The position numbers and the translations under genes were made by a program. Shown here piece after piece: positions 33,170 through 40,833 of a stretch of 64,000 nucleotides of DNA (position 1 is the stretch's first letter; each line of letters starts with the position of its first letter). Source of the stretch: Acidobacteriota bacterium (GTDB lineage Bacteria > Acidobacteriota > Terriglobia > Terriglobales > Acidobacteriaceae); contig PJLO01000003.1 of the NCBI GenBank assembly GCA_003010405.1, forward strand, positions 186,001 to 250,000. The letters are read 5' to 3'. The notes beneath the pieces were generated by a model. It was not told the DNA's origin and made no database searches. It worked only from the letters and a program-made list of their open reading frames with translations.

Positions 33170-33809
33170 TTTAGCCAAGTTACAAGATGTGAAGTGATTT
33201 GTGGCAGGTTCCAAACTCGGCGCTCGGATGTTTTTTTATTAGGATTTTTTTTGTTTCGCTATCATGAGATGTTCATACTGAAGGAACTGCGCTGAGTTGT
33301 GTAGCTTGTGCATGAAGAGTTAGGTCAGTGGACGACAAAAGGCGGCCGAGAATTCCTCGCCGCCTTTTTTGGTCCTTGAGATATTCAACTCCGTTGATCA
33401 CGAAGATAAAGATATTTCACCAGCGGGCTACGCTATCTGACATTACCCCGCGAGTAGCGCAGACAACAAACCCCTAACCGCCACTTCCAGCCAAATCGCT
33501 GCCTCGAAAAGTCGATACCAAGTCGGTGTATGTCTGTTTTCCCCTTGAGAACGAATTCTCGACCGGAGGCTACGCCCACAATCCTGCAAACACGATTGAC
33601 TGGTCACCTCACTGTCTAAGCCCCATTTTGGCACTATTCCGTCCAGATTGACGCGAAAAAGCATTTACAAATAACTACAACTAGACTACAAATATCACAA
33701 ATACTGTATACTTTTACATCCAAATCAACAGAGGTACGCTGCCCCGCAGCTTGCTTCTTCCATGAGTTTGTGCTCGGTGAGATCAAGACCTAGCGTTCGC
33801 AGGTGCATT
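33170..33809. other. Gap inside the duplicated segment, copy 1
   Basis: About 640 bases holding a terminator (33337-33370) and non-coding DNA that is repeated about 0.95-1.05 kb further on: the stretches after both terminators share ATATTCAACTCCGTTGATCA and later TCCGTCCAGATTGACGCG. No supported gene is seen; the minus-strand frame at 33443-33664 belongs to the repeated DNA and has no independent support. Confidence 0.5.
33337..33370 (+). terminator. Rho-independent terminator, copy 1
   Basis: AAAAGGCGGC is paired with GCCGCCTTTT across a 12-base loop and followed by a T-run, a strong intrinsic terminator about 170 bases after the type B gene. The same element recurs at 34385. Confidence 0.85.
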
Positions 33810-33946
33810 CTGCAACGAGTCTCCTGCGAGTTTGAGCAACTGTTAACCGTAACCGCTCTGATGAACGGATCGGTGATTCTGCGACGAGTGGGTCCAGGGT
33901 CTACGCCAATTCTGTCAGATTCTCTGCGGGATCGGAGAAAGAGGTG
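33810..33946 (+). pseudogene. Degenerate 5' copy of the PAS-domain gene
   Basis: This stretch matches the start of the intact PAS gene at 34772 over about 100 bases (both encode 'VSCE.EQLLTVTALM'). The GTG start has become CTG, and two bases are lost after GTGATT so that the frame is shifted, and the similarity fades by about 33946, before the next small gene. It is a non-functional product of the local duplication. Confidence 0.7.
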
Positions 33947-33993
33947 GACGGGTTTAGAGATAGAGAACGGGTAACTAGTAAAGGAGAAAACCT

Positions 33994-34164
33994 ATGACAG
34001 CTAGTTTGAAAAGATGTGGGGTGGCTCTGGCAACTGCGGTTCTTGGGCAGTTTTGTTTTATGCAGATGTCGGAGGGTGCCACGCTCAGTGGTGCAATGAT
34101 CTGGGGAAGCGTAGTTTTCGCGGTTATCGCAGCGGAGATTATTAGGTCGGGAGGACAAAGCTGA
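33994..34164 (+). CDS. Small membrane protein, type A, copy 2
   Basis: A 56-residue protein related to the 77-residue copy 1, with two hydrophobic segments ('VALATAVLGQFCFMQM', 'GAMIWGSVVFAVIAAEI') joined by a Gly/Ser turn. AAAGGAG lies eight bases before the ATG. Its TGA overlaps the ATG of the type B gene (ATGs share TGATG), so the two are translationally coupled and probably act together. Function unknown. Confidence 0.65.
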   Translation: MTASLKRCGVALATAVLGQFCFMQMSEGATLSGAMIWGSVVFAVIAAEIIRSGGQS

Positions 34165-34328
34165 TGTCAACCAGTGGAGTGATTCTTGTGCTTCTGTGCC
34201 TTGGACTGATGGCTAGCCATGTATTGATGTCGCCTGGTGGCATAGTCAGCGGTTACCTGTTTTGGGGAAGCATGGCTCTTGGAGTCATCATGTGGGAAAT
34301 TGGCAAGGCGGGAAAAAAGACGGCCTAG
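34164..34328 (+). CDS. Small membrane protein, type B, copy 2
   Basis: A 54-residue protein, relative of the one at 33002: 'STSGVILVLLCLGLMASHV', then 'SGYLFWGSMALGVIMWEIGK' and a basic tail. The ATG overlaps the stop of the type A gene by one base and GGAGG lies within that gene's end. A strong terminator follows at 34385. The conserved WEIGKAG end and Gly-rich turn are the most constant parts between the copies. Function unknown. Confidence 0.65.
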   Translation: MSTSGVILVLLCLGLMASHVLMSPGGIVSGYLFWGSMALGVIMWEIGKAGKKTA

Positions 34329-34384
34329 CCAGGGCAAGATGTGGAGTGATTATGGTGATTGCGTTTCTTAGGCTGTAGGACTAC

Positions 34385-34416
34385 AAAAGGCGGCCAAGAA
34401 AGCCCAGCCGCCTTTT
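34385..34416 (+). terminator. Rho-independent terminator, copy 2
   Basis: AAAAGGCGGC paired with GCCGCCTTTT, then CTGTT, about 57 bases after the second type B gene. It is the duplicate of the terminator at 33337. Confidence 0.8.
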
Positions 34417-34771
34417 CTGTTCATGAAATATTCAACTCCGTTGATCACGAAATAAGATATTTCACCGAGCGAACTACGCAACACGACATTGCCCCGCACG
34501 TGGGCAAAACGACACCAACGCCCCAGACAGTGCGCCCAAACCCCGGAAGCAACTCCCGCCAAAGTGCCCATTTTGGCACTAGTCCGTCCAGATTGACGCG
34601 TTCAGTGATGAAAAAGCATCTACAATTGGCTAAACACTCGACCAGACGGCAGACTGCTGCAAACTTGGCGACGGCGCTCACATCCAAAGAGGGTCTGCCG
34701 CCCTGCATCTCTGCATTTCGCTGGATGCCGTCCTTTCGTTGAGTTAAAGTGCTGGTGTTTGAAGGTGTATT
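34417..34771. other. Non-coding part of the duplicated segment, copy 2
   Basis: About 355 bases between terminator and PAS gene, similar along its length to the DNA between the first terminator and the decayed PAS copy. It probably holds the PAS gene's promoter. The antisense frame 34445-34801 and the plus frame 34359-34742 have no support as genes. Confidence 0.5.
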
Positions 34772-35191
34772 GTGCAAAGAGTATCTTGTGAGCTTGAGCA
34801 ACTGTTAACCGTAACCGCTCTGATGACCGACTCCGTGATTGCCTGCGACGAGTGGGGCCAGATGGTTTATGCCAATTTCGCTGCCCAGACTCTCTTCGGA
34901 AAGGTCGACATGGAGAAAAACAGCATGGACGACTGCCCCGAATTTTTAGGCATGTTCGATTTCCGCGGCGAGCGCATGCTGGATCCGCATGAGATGCCTC
35001 TGGCGCAGGCCGCTTATGAAGGCAAGGTTGTTCGAGTCAATCTGCTGGTGAGGCAAGAAGAAACATCCTCCCCGGTGGAGGCGACCGCGTTTCCTGTCCT
35101 GGACACCAAAGGAAAGCAGATTGGAGCAATGATGGTGTGCCGCTGCCTCGGCACATTTCCCGAGCGTGGACGCGTTACGCATCTGGCGTGA
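34772..35191 (+). CDS. PAS-domain protein
   Basis: A 139-residue protein consisting of one PAS-type sensor domain: 'LLTVTALMTDSVIACDEWGQ' then 'VYANFAAQTLFGK' is the typical first helix and strand pair, followed by an insert and 'SSPVEATAFPVLDTKGKQIG', the closing strands. No kinase, GGDEF or HTH is attached, so it would signal by protein contact. The GTG at 34772 follows AAGG; an in-frame TGA lies just upstream (34760). It stands 85 bp upstream of ffh on the same strand. A decayed copy of its 5' end is at 33810. Confidence 0.7.
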   Translation: MQRVSCELEQLLTVTALMTDSVIACDEWGQMVYANFAAQTLFGKVDMEKNSMDDCPEFLGMFDFRGERMLDPHEMPLAQAAYEGKVVRVNLLVRQEETSSPVEATAFPVLDTKGKQIGAMMVCRCLGTFPERGRVTHLA

Positions 35192-35276
35192 TATTCTGAG
35201 CCTTCACGGGCTCTCCCGTAGCATTTGAGAAAACATCACAGATGGACCGCCTTGCGCGGCTCCCCGGACTTATTCA

Positions 35277-36635
35277 ATGTTCGAGAATCTTACAGACAAA
35301 CTCCAGCGCGCATTTAAGAATCTTCGCGGTCAGGGCACCCTGAGCGCGGAGAACATGGACGAAGCTTTGAAGGAAATCCGTCTAGCCCTGCTTGAGGCAG
35401 ACGTGAACTTCAAGGTCGTCAAAGACTTGATCGAGAAGATTCGTGCCAAAGCGGTTGGCACGGAGGTTATGACCTCGCTCTCGCCAACCGAGATGGTGAT
35501 CAAGGTAGTGCGAGACGAAATGATTGAGACGCTGGGGCGCGACACAGCCAAATTCAAATTCGCCTCTCAGCCGCCAACCGTCGTTCTAATGGCGGGCCTG
35601 CAGGGTTCCGGTAAAACGACGACCTCTGGCAAGTTGGCGGGCTGGTTTAAAAAGGGCGGTCACCGTCCCCTGCTCGTTTCCGTGGACGTCTATCGCCCGG
35701 CTGCGCGTGAGCAGCTGAAAGTGGTGGCTAAGGCCGTTGGCGCACATCTGTACGAAGGCTCTGGGGTGGAAAGCAACACTGAGAGCGTAGTGCGCCTGGC
35801 TAAAGAGGCGCGACGCGATGCGGTCATCAACGGCTGCGACGTACTAATCGTCGACACCGCAGGGCGGTTGCATATCGACGAGCAGTTGATGGAGGAAATG
35901 CAGTCGCTCAAATCGCTGCTGAGTCCGCAGGAAGTGCTCTTCGTGGCCGATGCAATGACAGGCCAGGACGCAGTGAACTCTGCCAAGGAATTTCATGACA
36001 AACTGACCCTGACCGGTGTAGTGCTGACCAAGATGGATGGCGACGCGCGTGGCGGTGCAGCGCTTTCAATCCGCGCGGTCACTGGGCAGCCTATTAAGTT
36101 TCTTGGCATTGGCGAAAAATACGATGCTATCGAGCCCTTCCATCCCGACCGCGTGGTTGGCCGCATCATGGGTATGGGAGACATCCTCTCGCTGATCGAA
36201 AAGGCCGAGGACAAGCTCGACAAGAAAAAGTCTGAAGAGTTTGCCAAGAAGGCACTGAGCAGCGACGGCTTCTCTTTAGAGGACTTCCGGGACCAGTTGC
36301 GGCAGGTGAAAAAGCTTGGTTCTCTTCAATCCATCATTGGAATGCTCCCCAAGATTGGTCCCTTCGCTCAGATGCACCAGGCAAGCAACAAAGTGGACGA
36401 GAAGCAGTTGAACCGCGTGGAGGCGATCATCAACTCCATGACGCCATATGAGCGCGAGCATCATGAAGCAATCAATGGATCGCGGCGCAAACGCATTGCT
36501 CGCGGCTCCGGCACCAGCGTGCCAGAGGTGAACAATCTTCTGCGACAGTACGCACAAATGCGCAAGATGTTCAAATCAATGTCGAAGCCGAGCTTTGCCA
36601 GACGTCTGTCCGGGATGAGAATGCCTGGGATGTAG
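35277..36635 (+). CDS. ffh: Signal recognition particle protein Ffh (SRP54)
   Basis: A 452-residue GTPase that with 4.5S RNA delivers nascent membrane proteins to FtsY. N domain 1-90; G domain with 'GLQGSGKTTTSGKLA' (G1), 'DVYRPAAREQL', 'DTAGRLHIDE' (G3), 'TKMDGDARGGAALS' (G4 and the SRP-GTPase insert) and 'GIGEKYDAIEPFHPDR'; a C-terminal Met-rich M domain from about 325 ending in 'RRLSGMRMPGM', which binds signal peptides and RNA ('RRKRIARGSGTSV'). Length and motifs are complete. No ffs RNA gene was recognised nearby. Confidence 0.98.
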   Translation: MFENLTDKLQRAFKNLRGQGTLSAENMDEALKEIRLALLEADVNFKVVKDLIEKIRAKAVGTEVMTSLSPTEMVIKVVRDEMIETLGRDTAKFKFASQPPTVVLMAGLQGSGKTTTSGKLAGWFKKGGHRPLLVSVDVYRPAAREQLKVVAKAVGAHLYEGSGVESNTESVVRLAKEARRDAVINGCDVLIVDTAGRLHIDEQLMEEMQSLKSLLSPQEVLFVADAMTGQDAVNSAKEFHDKLTLTGVVLTKMDGDARGGAALSIRAVTGQPIKFLGIGEKYDAIEPFHPDRVVGRIMGMGDILSLIEKAEDKLDKKKSEEFAKKALSSDGFSLEDFRDQLRQVKKLGSLQSIIGMLPKIGPFAQMHQASNKVDEKQLNRVEAIINSMTPYEREHHEAINGSRRKRIARGSGTSVPEVNNLLRQYAQMRKMFKSMSKPSFARRLSGMRMPGM

Positions 36636-36646
36636 CTGTCAGCAGG

Positions 36647-36676
36647 AGACTGCGTGTTTTTCCGAAGACGCAGTCT
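36647..36676 (+). terminator. Hairpin after ffh
   Basis: AGACTGCGT (36647-36655) is repeated inverted as ACGCAGTCT (36668-36676) 12 bases after the ffh stop. No T-run follows on the plus strand. A second short hairpin GGCGCAAGCGCC lies about 15 bases further on. Together they separate ffh from the convergent TonB-like gene. Confidence 0.5.
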
Positions 36677-36768
36677 GTTCAGGGTACGGCGCAAGCGCCG
36701 GTTTGATCTTACCGGCACTTGCCAACCGGGCTCGTTACCCGCCGGGACTTGCCGGCAGCATCAGCACT

Positions 36769-38475
36769 TCACTCTACTGGAATTGTGCTAACCGGGACAC
36801 CAAGCAAGACCTTCACGGCCACGCGTGTCCCTTCGACCTCTGCTGGCTTGAAGGTCCATTTCTGTAATGCTTGAAGAAGCAGAGGATTCAGCTCACCGTC
36901 CGGGCTTTGCATTACCCGAAGATCTTCGAATTTCCCCTGCGGATTGATTACCCCGTACACAACCACCATGCTTCCGCGATTTCTCCTCGCGCTCTCCGGC
37001 GAAAGGCGTGGCAACGCTTTGGAGATCGCATAGGGAGGGATCAACAGTCCATGTTGGTTCGGAACCGAGTAGAGTGCGTACTGTAGAGTCCAACTCGGTC
37101 CGCTTACCCCCGCATCGGCCATGTCAAGGTAAACCGTATAGGCGGGCTCGTTGCGGAATACGCCGAAGTCCCTAAAGCCGCCGCCACTGGAGCCGCTCGC
37201 GATGATGGTGATTCCGTAACTGGTTTGAGGCTTTGCGGCATTGACTGAGGGACTGGAAAATCCCGGGCTGCTTCCCCCCTGAATTGTGATGCCAGCAAAC
37301 GGACTGTTACCTAAACTGGCAGAAGTGCCCGATCCATTCCCGCTACCATTACCTTTCCCAGAACCGTGCAGCCCCGTCCCAATCCCACGGGGTTGATTGC
37401 CACTTCCCTGCCCTGCACGCCCCGACCCCGGGCCAGTGCCTTTGTTGCCTGTTCCGTGACCAGAGGCCGTGCCGCTTTTGCTTCCGCCTGGACCAACCCC
37501 CGTGCCATTCCCAGAACCCTGAGCGCCTCCCATACCTGTGCCGGAAGTGCCATGCCCAGAGCCCGATGCCCCGGCATGTCCCGTGCCGCTACCTGCCAGG
37601 CCCGTTGCTTTGGAACGCGACTCAAACGGAGCCGGAGAAACCATGAATGCTCCAGACAGTTCCCCGGGAGGGATGGACGTGATTTTTCGATCCGGGACCG
37701 GAACCGCTGTGACCACAAGAAGGTTTCGCGTCTCGTTGTTCGGTTTACCCGGAAGCTGTTCGCGCACGGCAAGTTTCGGCATCGCAGCCCCGGCGGGAGC
37801 GTCCGCAACGGCGTGAAGCGGCGTACCAGCCGAATTTGCGGGTGAAAGCGGCAGCTTTGGGGCCTCTACGGGAAGCTGCTGCGAACGCAGAATGATGGGT
37901 TGCGGTGCCGCCGCCTGCGCGGCTGGTTGAGGATGCGCGGGTGCGAGCAGCGGCCTTGATGGCGCAATGGCGACAATCGGCGGGAGTGGCAGCGGAGTCG
38001 GCAGCTTCGGCGGTTTCACAAGATGCGGCTGCCGAATAGTCTGGATGAAATTATCCGGGTGCGGCGGATTGGAAATAATGAGTTGCGGTCCTTTGTAAGC
38101 AACTCTGTAAACCGCTTTTGAAGCCGCCCCTGGCTGCGCGGACGCAGCATCTCCTTTCCTGGAAACTCCACTGCTGCCCGAAGGTGCCGCACCGTCTTCA
38201 CTGTCAAATGGCATCAGGGCCGGAAGCAGCAATACCTCTTGATCGCGATGCTCCTGGATAAACGATTTCGTAGTTATGAGCCTTACCTGGGGCGGACACC
38301 AGTAGCTCCAAGGCATATATAAGGACGCGAACATACAGATGCCGTGAACCAGCACGGAACAGACCAGCGCGCGGGAAGGAACAGAATGTCCACTCAGGTC
38401 GGTGGTGAACATTTCTGTAAGCCCTACGCCCTGCTCACCTGCACGATAATCGCAGTCCTTTTCAATAAAGGCCAT
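36769..38475 (-). CDS. TonB-like protein with Gly-rich linker
   Basis: A 568-residue protein. After a cytosolic start, a membrane helix ('LVCSVLVHGICMFASLYM', about 38-56) leads into a Pro/Ala-rich region (about 140-260), a long Gly/Ser repeat region (about 300-400) and a C-terminal TonB domain (about 470-568: 'GSMVVVYGVINPQGKFEDLR' and 'LLLQALQKWTFKPAEVEGTR', the latter being the conserved WTFKPA motif). TonB-type proteins couple the inner-membrane potential to outer-membrane transport. No exbB/exbD is nearby. It starts only 7 bp after the tadG reading frame ends, so it is read with the Tad minor-pilin genes and may serve the pilus or envelope; this is inference. Confidence 0.75.
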   Translation of the reverse strand: MAFIEKDCDYRAGEQGVGLTEMFTTDLSGHSVPSRALVCSVLVHGICMFASLYMPWSYWCPPQVRLITTKSFIQEHRDQEVLLLPALMPFDSEDGAAPSGSSGVSRKGDAASAQPGAASKAVYRVAYKGPQLIISNPPHPDNFIQTIRQPHLVKPPKLPTPLPLPPIVAIAPSRPLLAPAHPQPAAQAAAPQPIILRSQQLPVEAPKLPLSPANSAGTPLHAVADAPAGAAMPKLAVREQLPGKPNNETRNLLVVTAVPVPDRKITSIPPGELSGAFMVSPAPFESRSKATGLAGSGTGHAGASGSGHGTSGTGMGGAQGSGNGTGVGPGGSKSGTASGHGTGNKGTGPGSGRAGQGSGNQPRGIGTGLHGSGKGNGSGNGSGTSASLGNSPFAGITIQGGSSPGFSSPSVNAAKPQTSYGITIIASGSSGGGFRDFGVFRNEPAYTVYLDMADAGVSGPSWTLQYALYSVPNQHGLLIPPYAISKALPRLSPESARRNRGSMVVVYGVINPQGKFEDLRVMQSPDGELNPLLLQALQKWTFKPAEVEGTRVAVKVLLGVPVSTIPVE

Positions 38476-38482
38476 TAGAGGC

Positions 38483-39648
38483 TCATTGCAACAACGACAC
38501 TTTCAGAATGTTGTACGTCGCGTTCGGGTTCAGATACATATCGATCTCTGGATTTCCGCTCAAAGAAATTTTGTCGGCAATAATCTCACCAAGAAGATAC
38601 GTGCCCGACCCGGCATTTCCTGAAAGATCAAACGATGTATTGTAGGCAGAGGTCGGACACCCGGTTCCCGTAAGCATTTTTCCGTCCGTGTGGCACTCAT
38701 GGAAATACATGGTGCCAGCCAACAGAAATTGTCCGCCTCCTCCCCAATTACCACTCGCTGCCGTCGAACGATCCTGGAAGAAGAGTATTCCCCTTTTCTG
38801 CCCGAGCGGATCGCCATAGGTCCCTACGCACGGGGCAAGCAGGATGTTTCCCTGGAGGAAGGAATTTACCCGTTGGGGTAGCCGCCCCCCCAGGTTCCCA
38901 AATCGCTTCCGGTTCCGCTCGGCCCACCCTTGCTTAAATCGATTGTTCCTCCGGTAGAAACCGCCGTCTTACTATTGCTGTTGACCTGAATGCTCCTTTG
39001 TGGCCCGCCGTGAATGGCAATAGTCGCCTTGGCGCCATTCGAAGACAACGCCCCGTTCTTTGTCGGGTGAAGAACGATGATCGGTATAGGCGACTTTGCC
39101 ACTACTAATCCGCATTTTGCGGTAGCTTGCACGTCCTGTGTGCGTGATCCGGTAAGTACAGCGGAGAGATAGCCCCTCGTCCGGTCTGTAACCTCTGCTT
39201 TCATAAAAGGAAACTTCGTCAACGCCTTCGCCGGAGCCGTAACCCCAGGGACGCTGTCAGGAAAACTGAAGACAACGCTGTTTGAGCCCGTCGCCAACCC
39301 CTTTCCGTCATATCCATTCAGTGCAGCGTACTTACACGGAGTCGCGCTTGCATTCGAAGAACAGTCGTTACTGGCTCCAGAAGTCGGGGTAAAGCCGGGA
39401 TTGAAAGTTCCGCCTACAGGTGTTCCCTGCGAAAGTACATACATGTCCATTGCTGCCGCCTGGCAGGCGGCGTCAGCGGCGCCCTGAGCAGCTTGGCGAT
39501 GGAACCACAGATTGGAATAATCCACCGCAAGCCCGGTGAAGGCGAGCATAAATAACGATAGAGCAATCACGAGGATAATGGCGGTCTGTCCACGCTCATT
39601 CCCGCGATGACGTGCATTGAACCGGCGACGAAAGTACAGTATTTTCAT
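38483..39648 (-). pseudogene. tadG: tadG-like gene interrupted by a frameshift
   Basis: The first part, from the ATG at 39648 (GAGG eight bases upstream) to a stop at 38866, encodes a TadG protein: a cytosolic basic start, the pilin-like helix 'GQTAIILVIALSLFMLAFTG' and a Ser/Gly-rich periplasmic part. After the stop the protein continues in another frame ('QGNILLAPCVGTYGD', 'GILFFQDRSTAASGN', 'GTMYFHECHTDGKM') to 38483, matching the later part of acidobacterial TadG-like proteins. The shift falls close to a run of seven C (38885-38891), and one extra base there would join both parts. It could be a sequencing error, slippage-based switching or real inactivation. Confidence 0.7.
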
Positions 39649-39658
39649 TTTCTGCGCC

Positions 39659-40090
39659 TCAATTGACAATTCGCCCTTGAGCCGTTGCTTTGATCGTTGG
39701 CAGGGTAAAGGGTAGAGGTATGTACGGTATATAGCTGTAGGTTACGGTCACCTGCACACGATGCGGCGACTGATTGTCAGAATCGAAGTAAGTTGGCGTG
39801 ACTGCCATTCCAGAAATGTCGTGCAGCGAAAGCTTCGCGTAGGAATTCACAACGTCCTCAATTGCGCTGGTATCACCAGGTCCGCTAGGGATGCTGTTGT
39901 TCGAGCCATGAACGATGGCGTAACGCACTCCTTCTTTTGCCGCATCCGCCAGCACCGAATAGGTGTAAACGAGCATTACCATTTCAAAGACCCAGAACAT
40001 CAGAAACATGGTGACCAAAATCGACAGCGCCATTTCGATCAAAGCCGAACCACGTTGCGAGTTCTTTATTTTGCACGCACAGAGTTTCAT
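39659..40090 (-). CDS. tadE: TadE-like minor pilin
   Basis: A 143-residue TadE-family protein: basic N-terminus, then the class signature 'QRGSALIEMALSILVTMFLM' with the conserved Glu inside the hydrophobic helix, and a soluble beta-rich C-terminal part. TadE/TadF proteins are pseudopilins processed by TadV and are needed for Flp pilus assembly. Its TGA is part of the ribosome-binding region of tadG downstream, showing tight coupling. A second TadE-like gene lies immediately upstream. Confidence 0.85.
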   Translation of the reverse strand: MKLCACKIKNSQRGSALIEMALSILVTMFLMFWVFEMVMLVYTYSVLADAAKEGVRYAIVHGSNNSIPSGPGDTSAIEDVVNSYAKLSLHDISGMAVTPTYFDSDNQSPHRVQVTVTYSYIPYIPLPFTLPTIKATAQGRIVN

Positions 40091-40103
40091 AGACGTCCTT
40101 ATA

Positions 40104-40658
40104 TCAGTTGATCGCCCGCATGGATACCTGACGGTTGAACGTGAGGTTTGGCGTAATTAAACCGAACGGACCTGCATCAATAAGAGGCTTGACTTTGTAC
40201 TGCACGTACACGCGATGCAAAACGAAGTTTGGCGATTCCGGATCGGAGGGAACAGCTGAAAAATCTGGACTTGGCGCGCTGCCATAGTTAGTGCACGATG
40301 CTTTTTGAGTCGCCAAGCCTGCATTTTGAATACCGATCACCTGGCTGCAAACCTGAATTGCGGCGTTTGAACTTGCGGCCAGCGTTTTCATGTCCTGCAG
40401 AGCAAGATAACTAACAGAGGTATTGGTCGTAATTGGACCGGCAGCGGCCAGACTTAGAGCCGCAGGAGTCTGGTAGCCAAGAATGGAGTATTCCACTCCT
40501 TGTCGTGGAGCCGAGGCAAGATGAACGCATACGACAAAGTAGTAGCCAAAGTTGATCGCATTCAGAATCAACAGAAGCACCAATGGGACCAGAATGGCAG
40601 TCTCAATGAGACTCTGTCCTGAATTCGAAGAATTGTGCCTTCGCACTGACAATCGCAT
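40104..40658 (-). CDS. TadE-like minor pilin (second paralogue)
   Basis: A 184-residue TadE/TadF-type protein with 'SGQSLIETAILVPLVLLLIL' as the Glu-containing pilin helix and a longer periplasmic domain than its neighbour, with two Cys residues about 45 apart ('QVCSQVIG' and 'KASCTNYG') that could form a disulfide. It heads the minus-strand run tadE, tadE, tadG, TonB-like. The ATG at 40658 is the only good start. Confidence 0.82.
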   Translation of the reverse strand: MRLSVRRHNSSNSGQSLIETAILVPLVLLLILNAINFGYYFVVCVHLASAPRQGVEYSILGYQTPAALSLAAAGPITTNTSVSYLALQDMKTLAASSNAAIQVCSQVIGIQNAGLATQKASCTNYGSAPSPDFSAVPSDPESPNFVLHRVYVQYKVKPLIDAGPFGLITPNLTFNRQVSMRAIN

Positions 40659-40833
40659 ACCCCCACCTTAGGCCGGCAGTTCCATACCACCAACACTCGC
40701 GGGCATCTTAGGCAGCAGATCCTTCCAGGTCAATTAAAAAGTGATTACAAATGGTCTGTTTCCAGAAGTTGTGTTATTTTCTGATCTTCGCTGGTTCGCC
40801 CACTTGAAAGCATGCTGGTACTCTGAAGATAAC

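Noticed and set aside
34359..34742. 127-codon plus-strand frame between terminator and PAS gene
   Set aside because: It begins before the terminator, crosses repeated non-coding DNA and has no ribosome-binding site.
38560..38817. Separate 85-residue gene downstream of tadG
   Set aside because: It is an out-of-frame shadow of the tadG continuation, which reads sensibly in the neighbouring frame.
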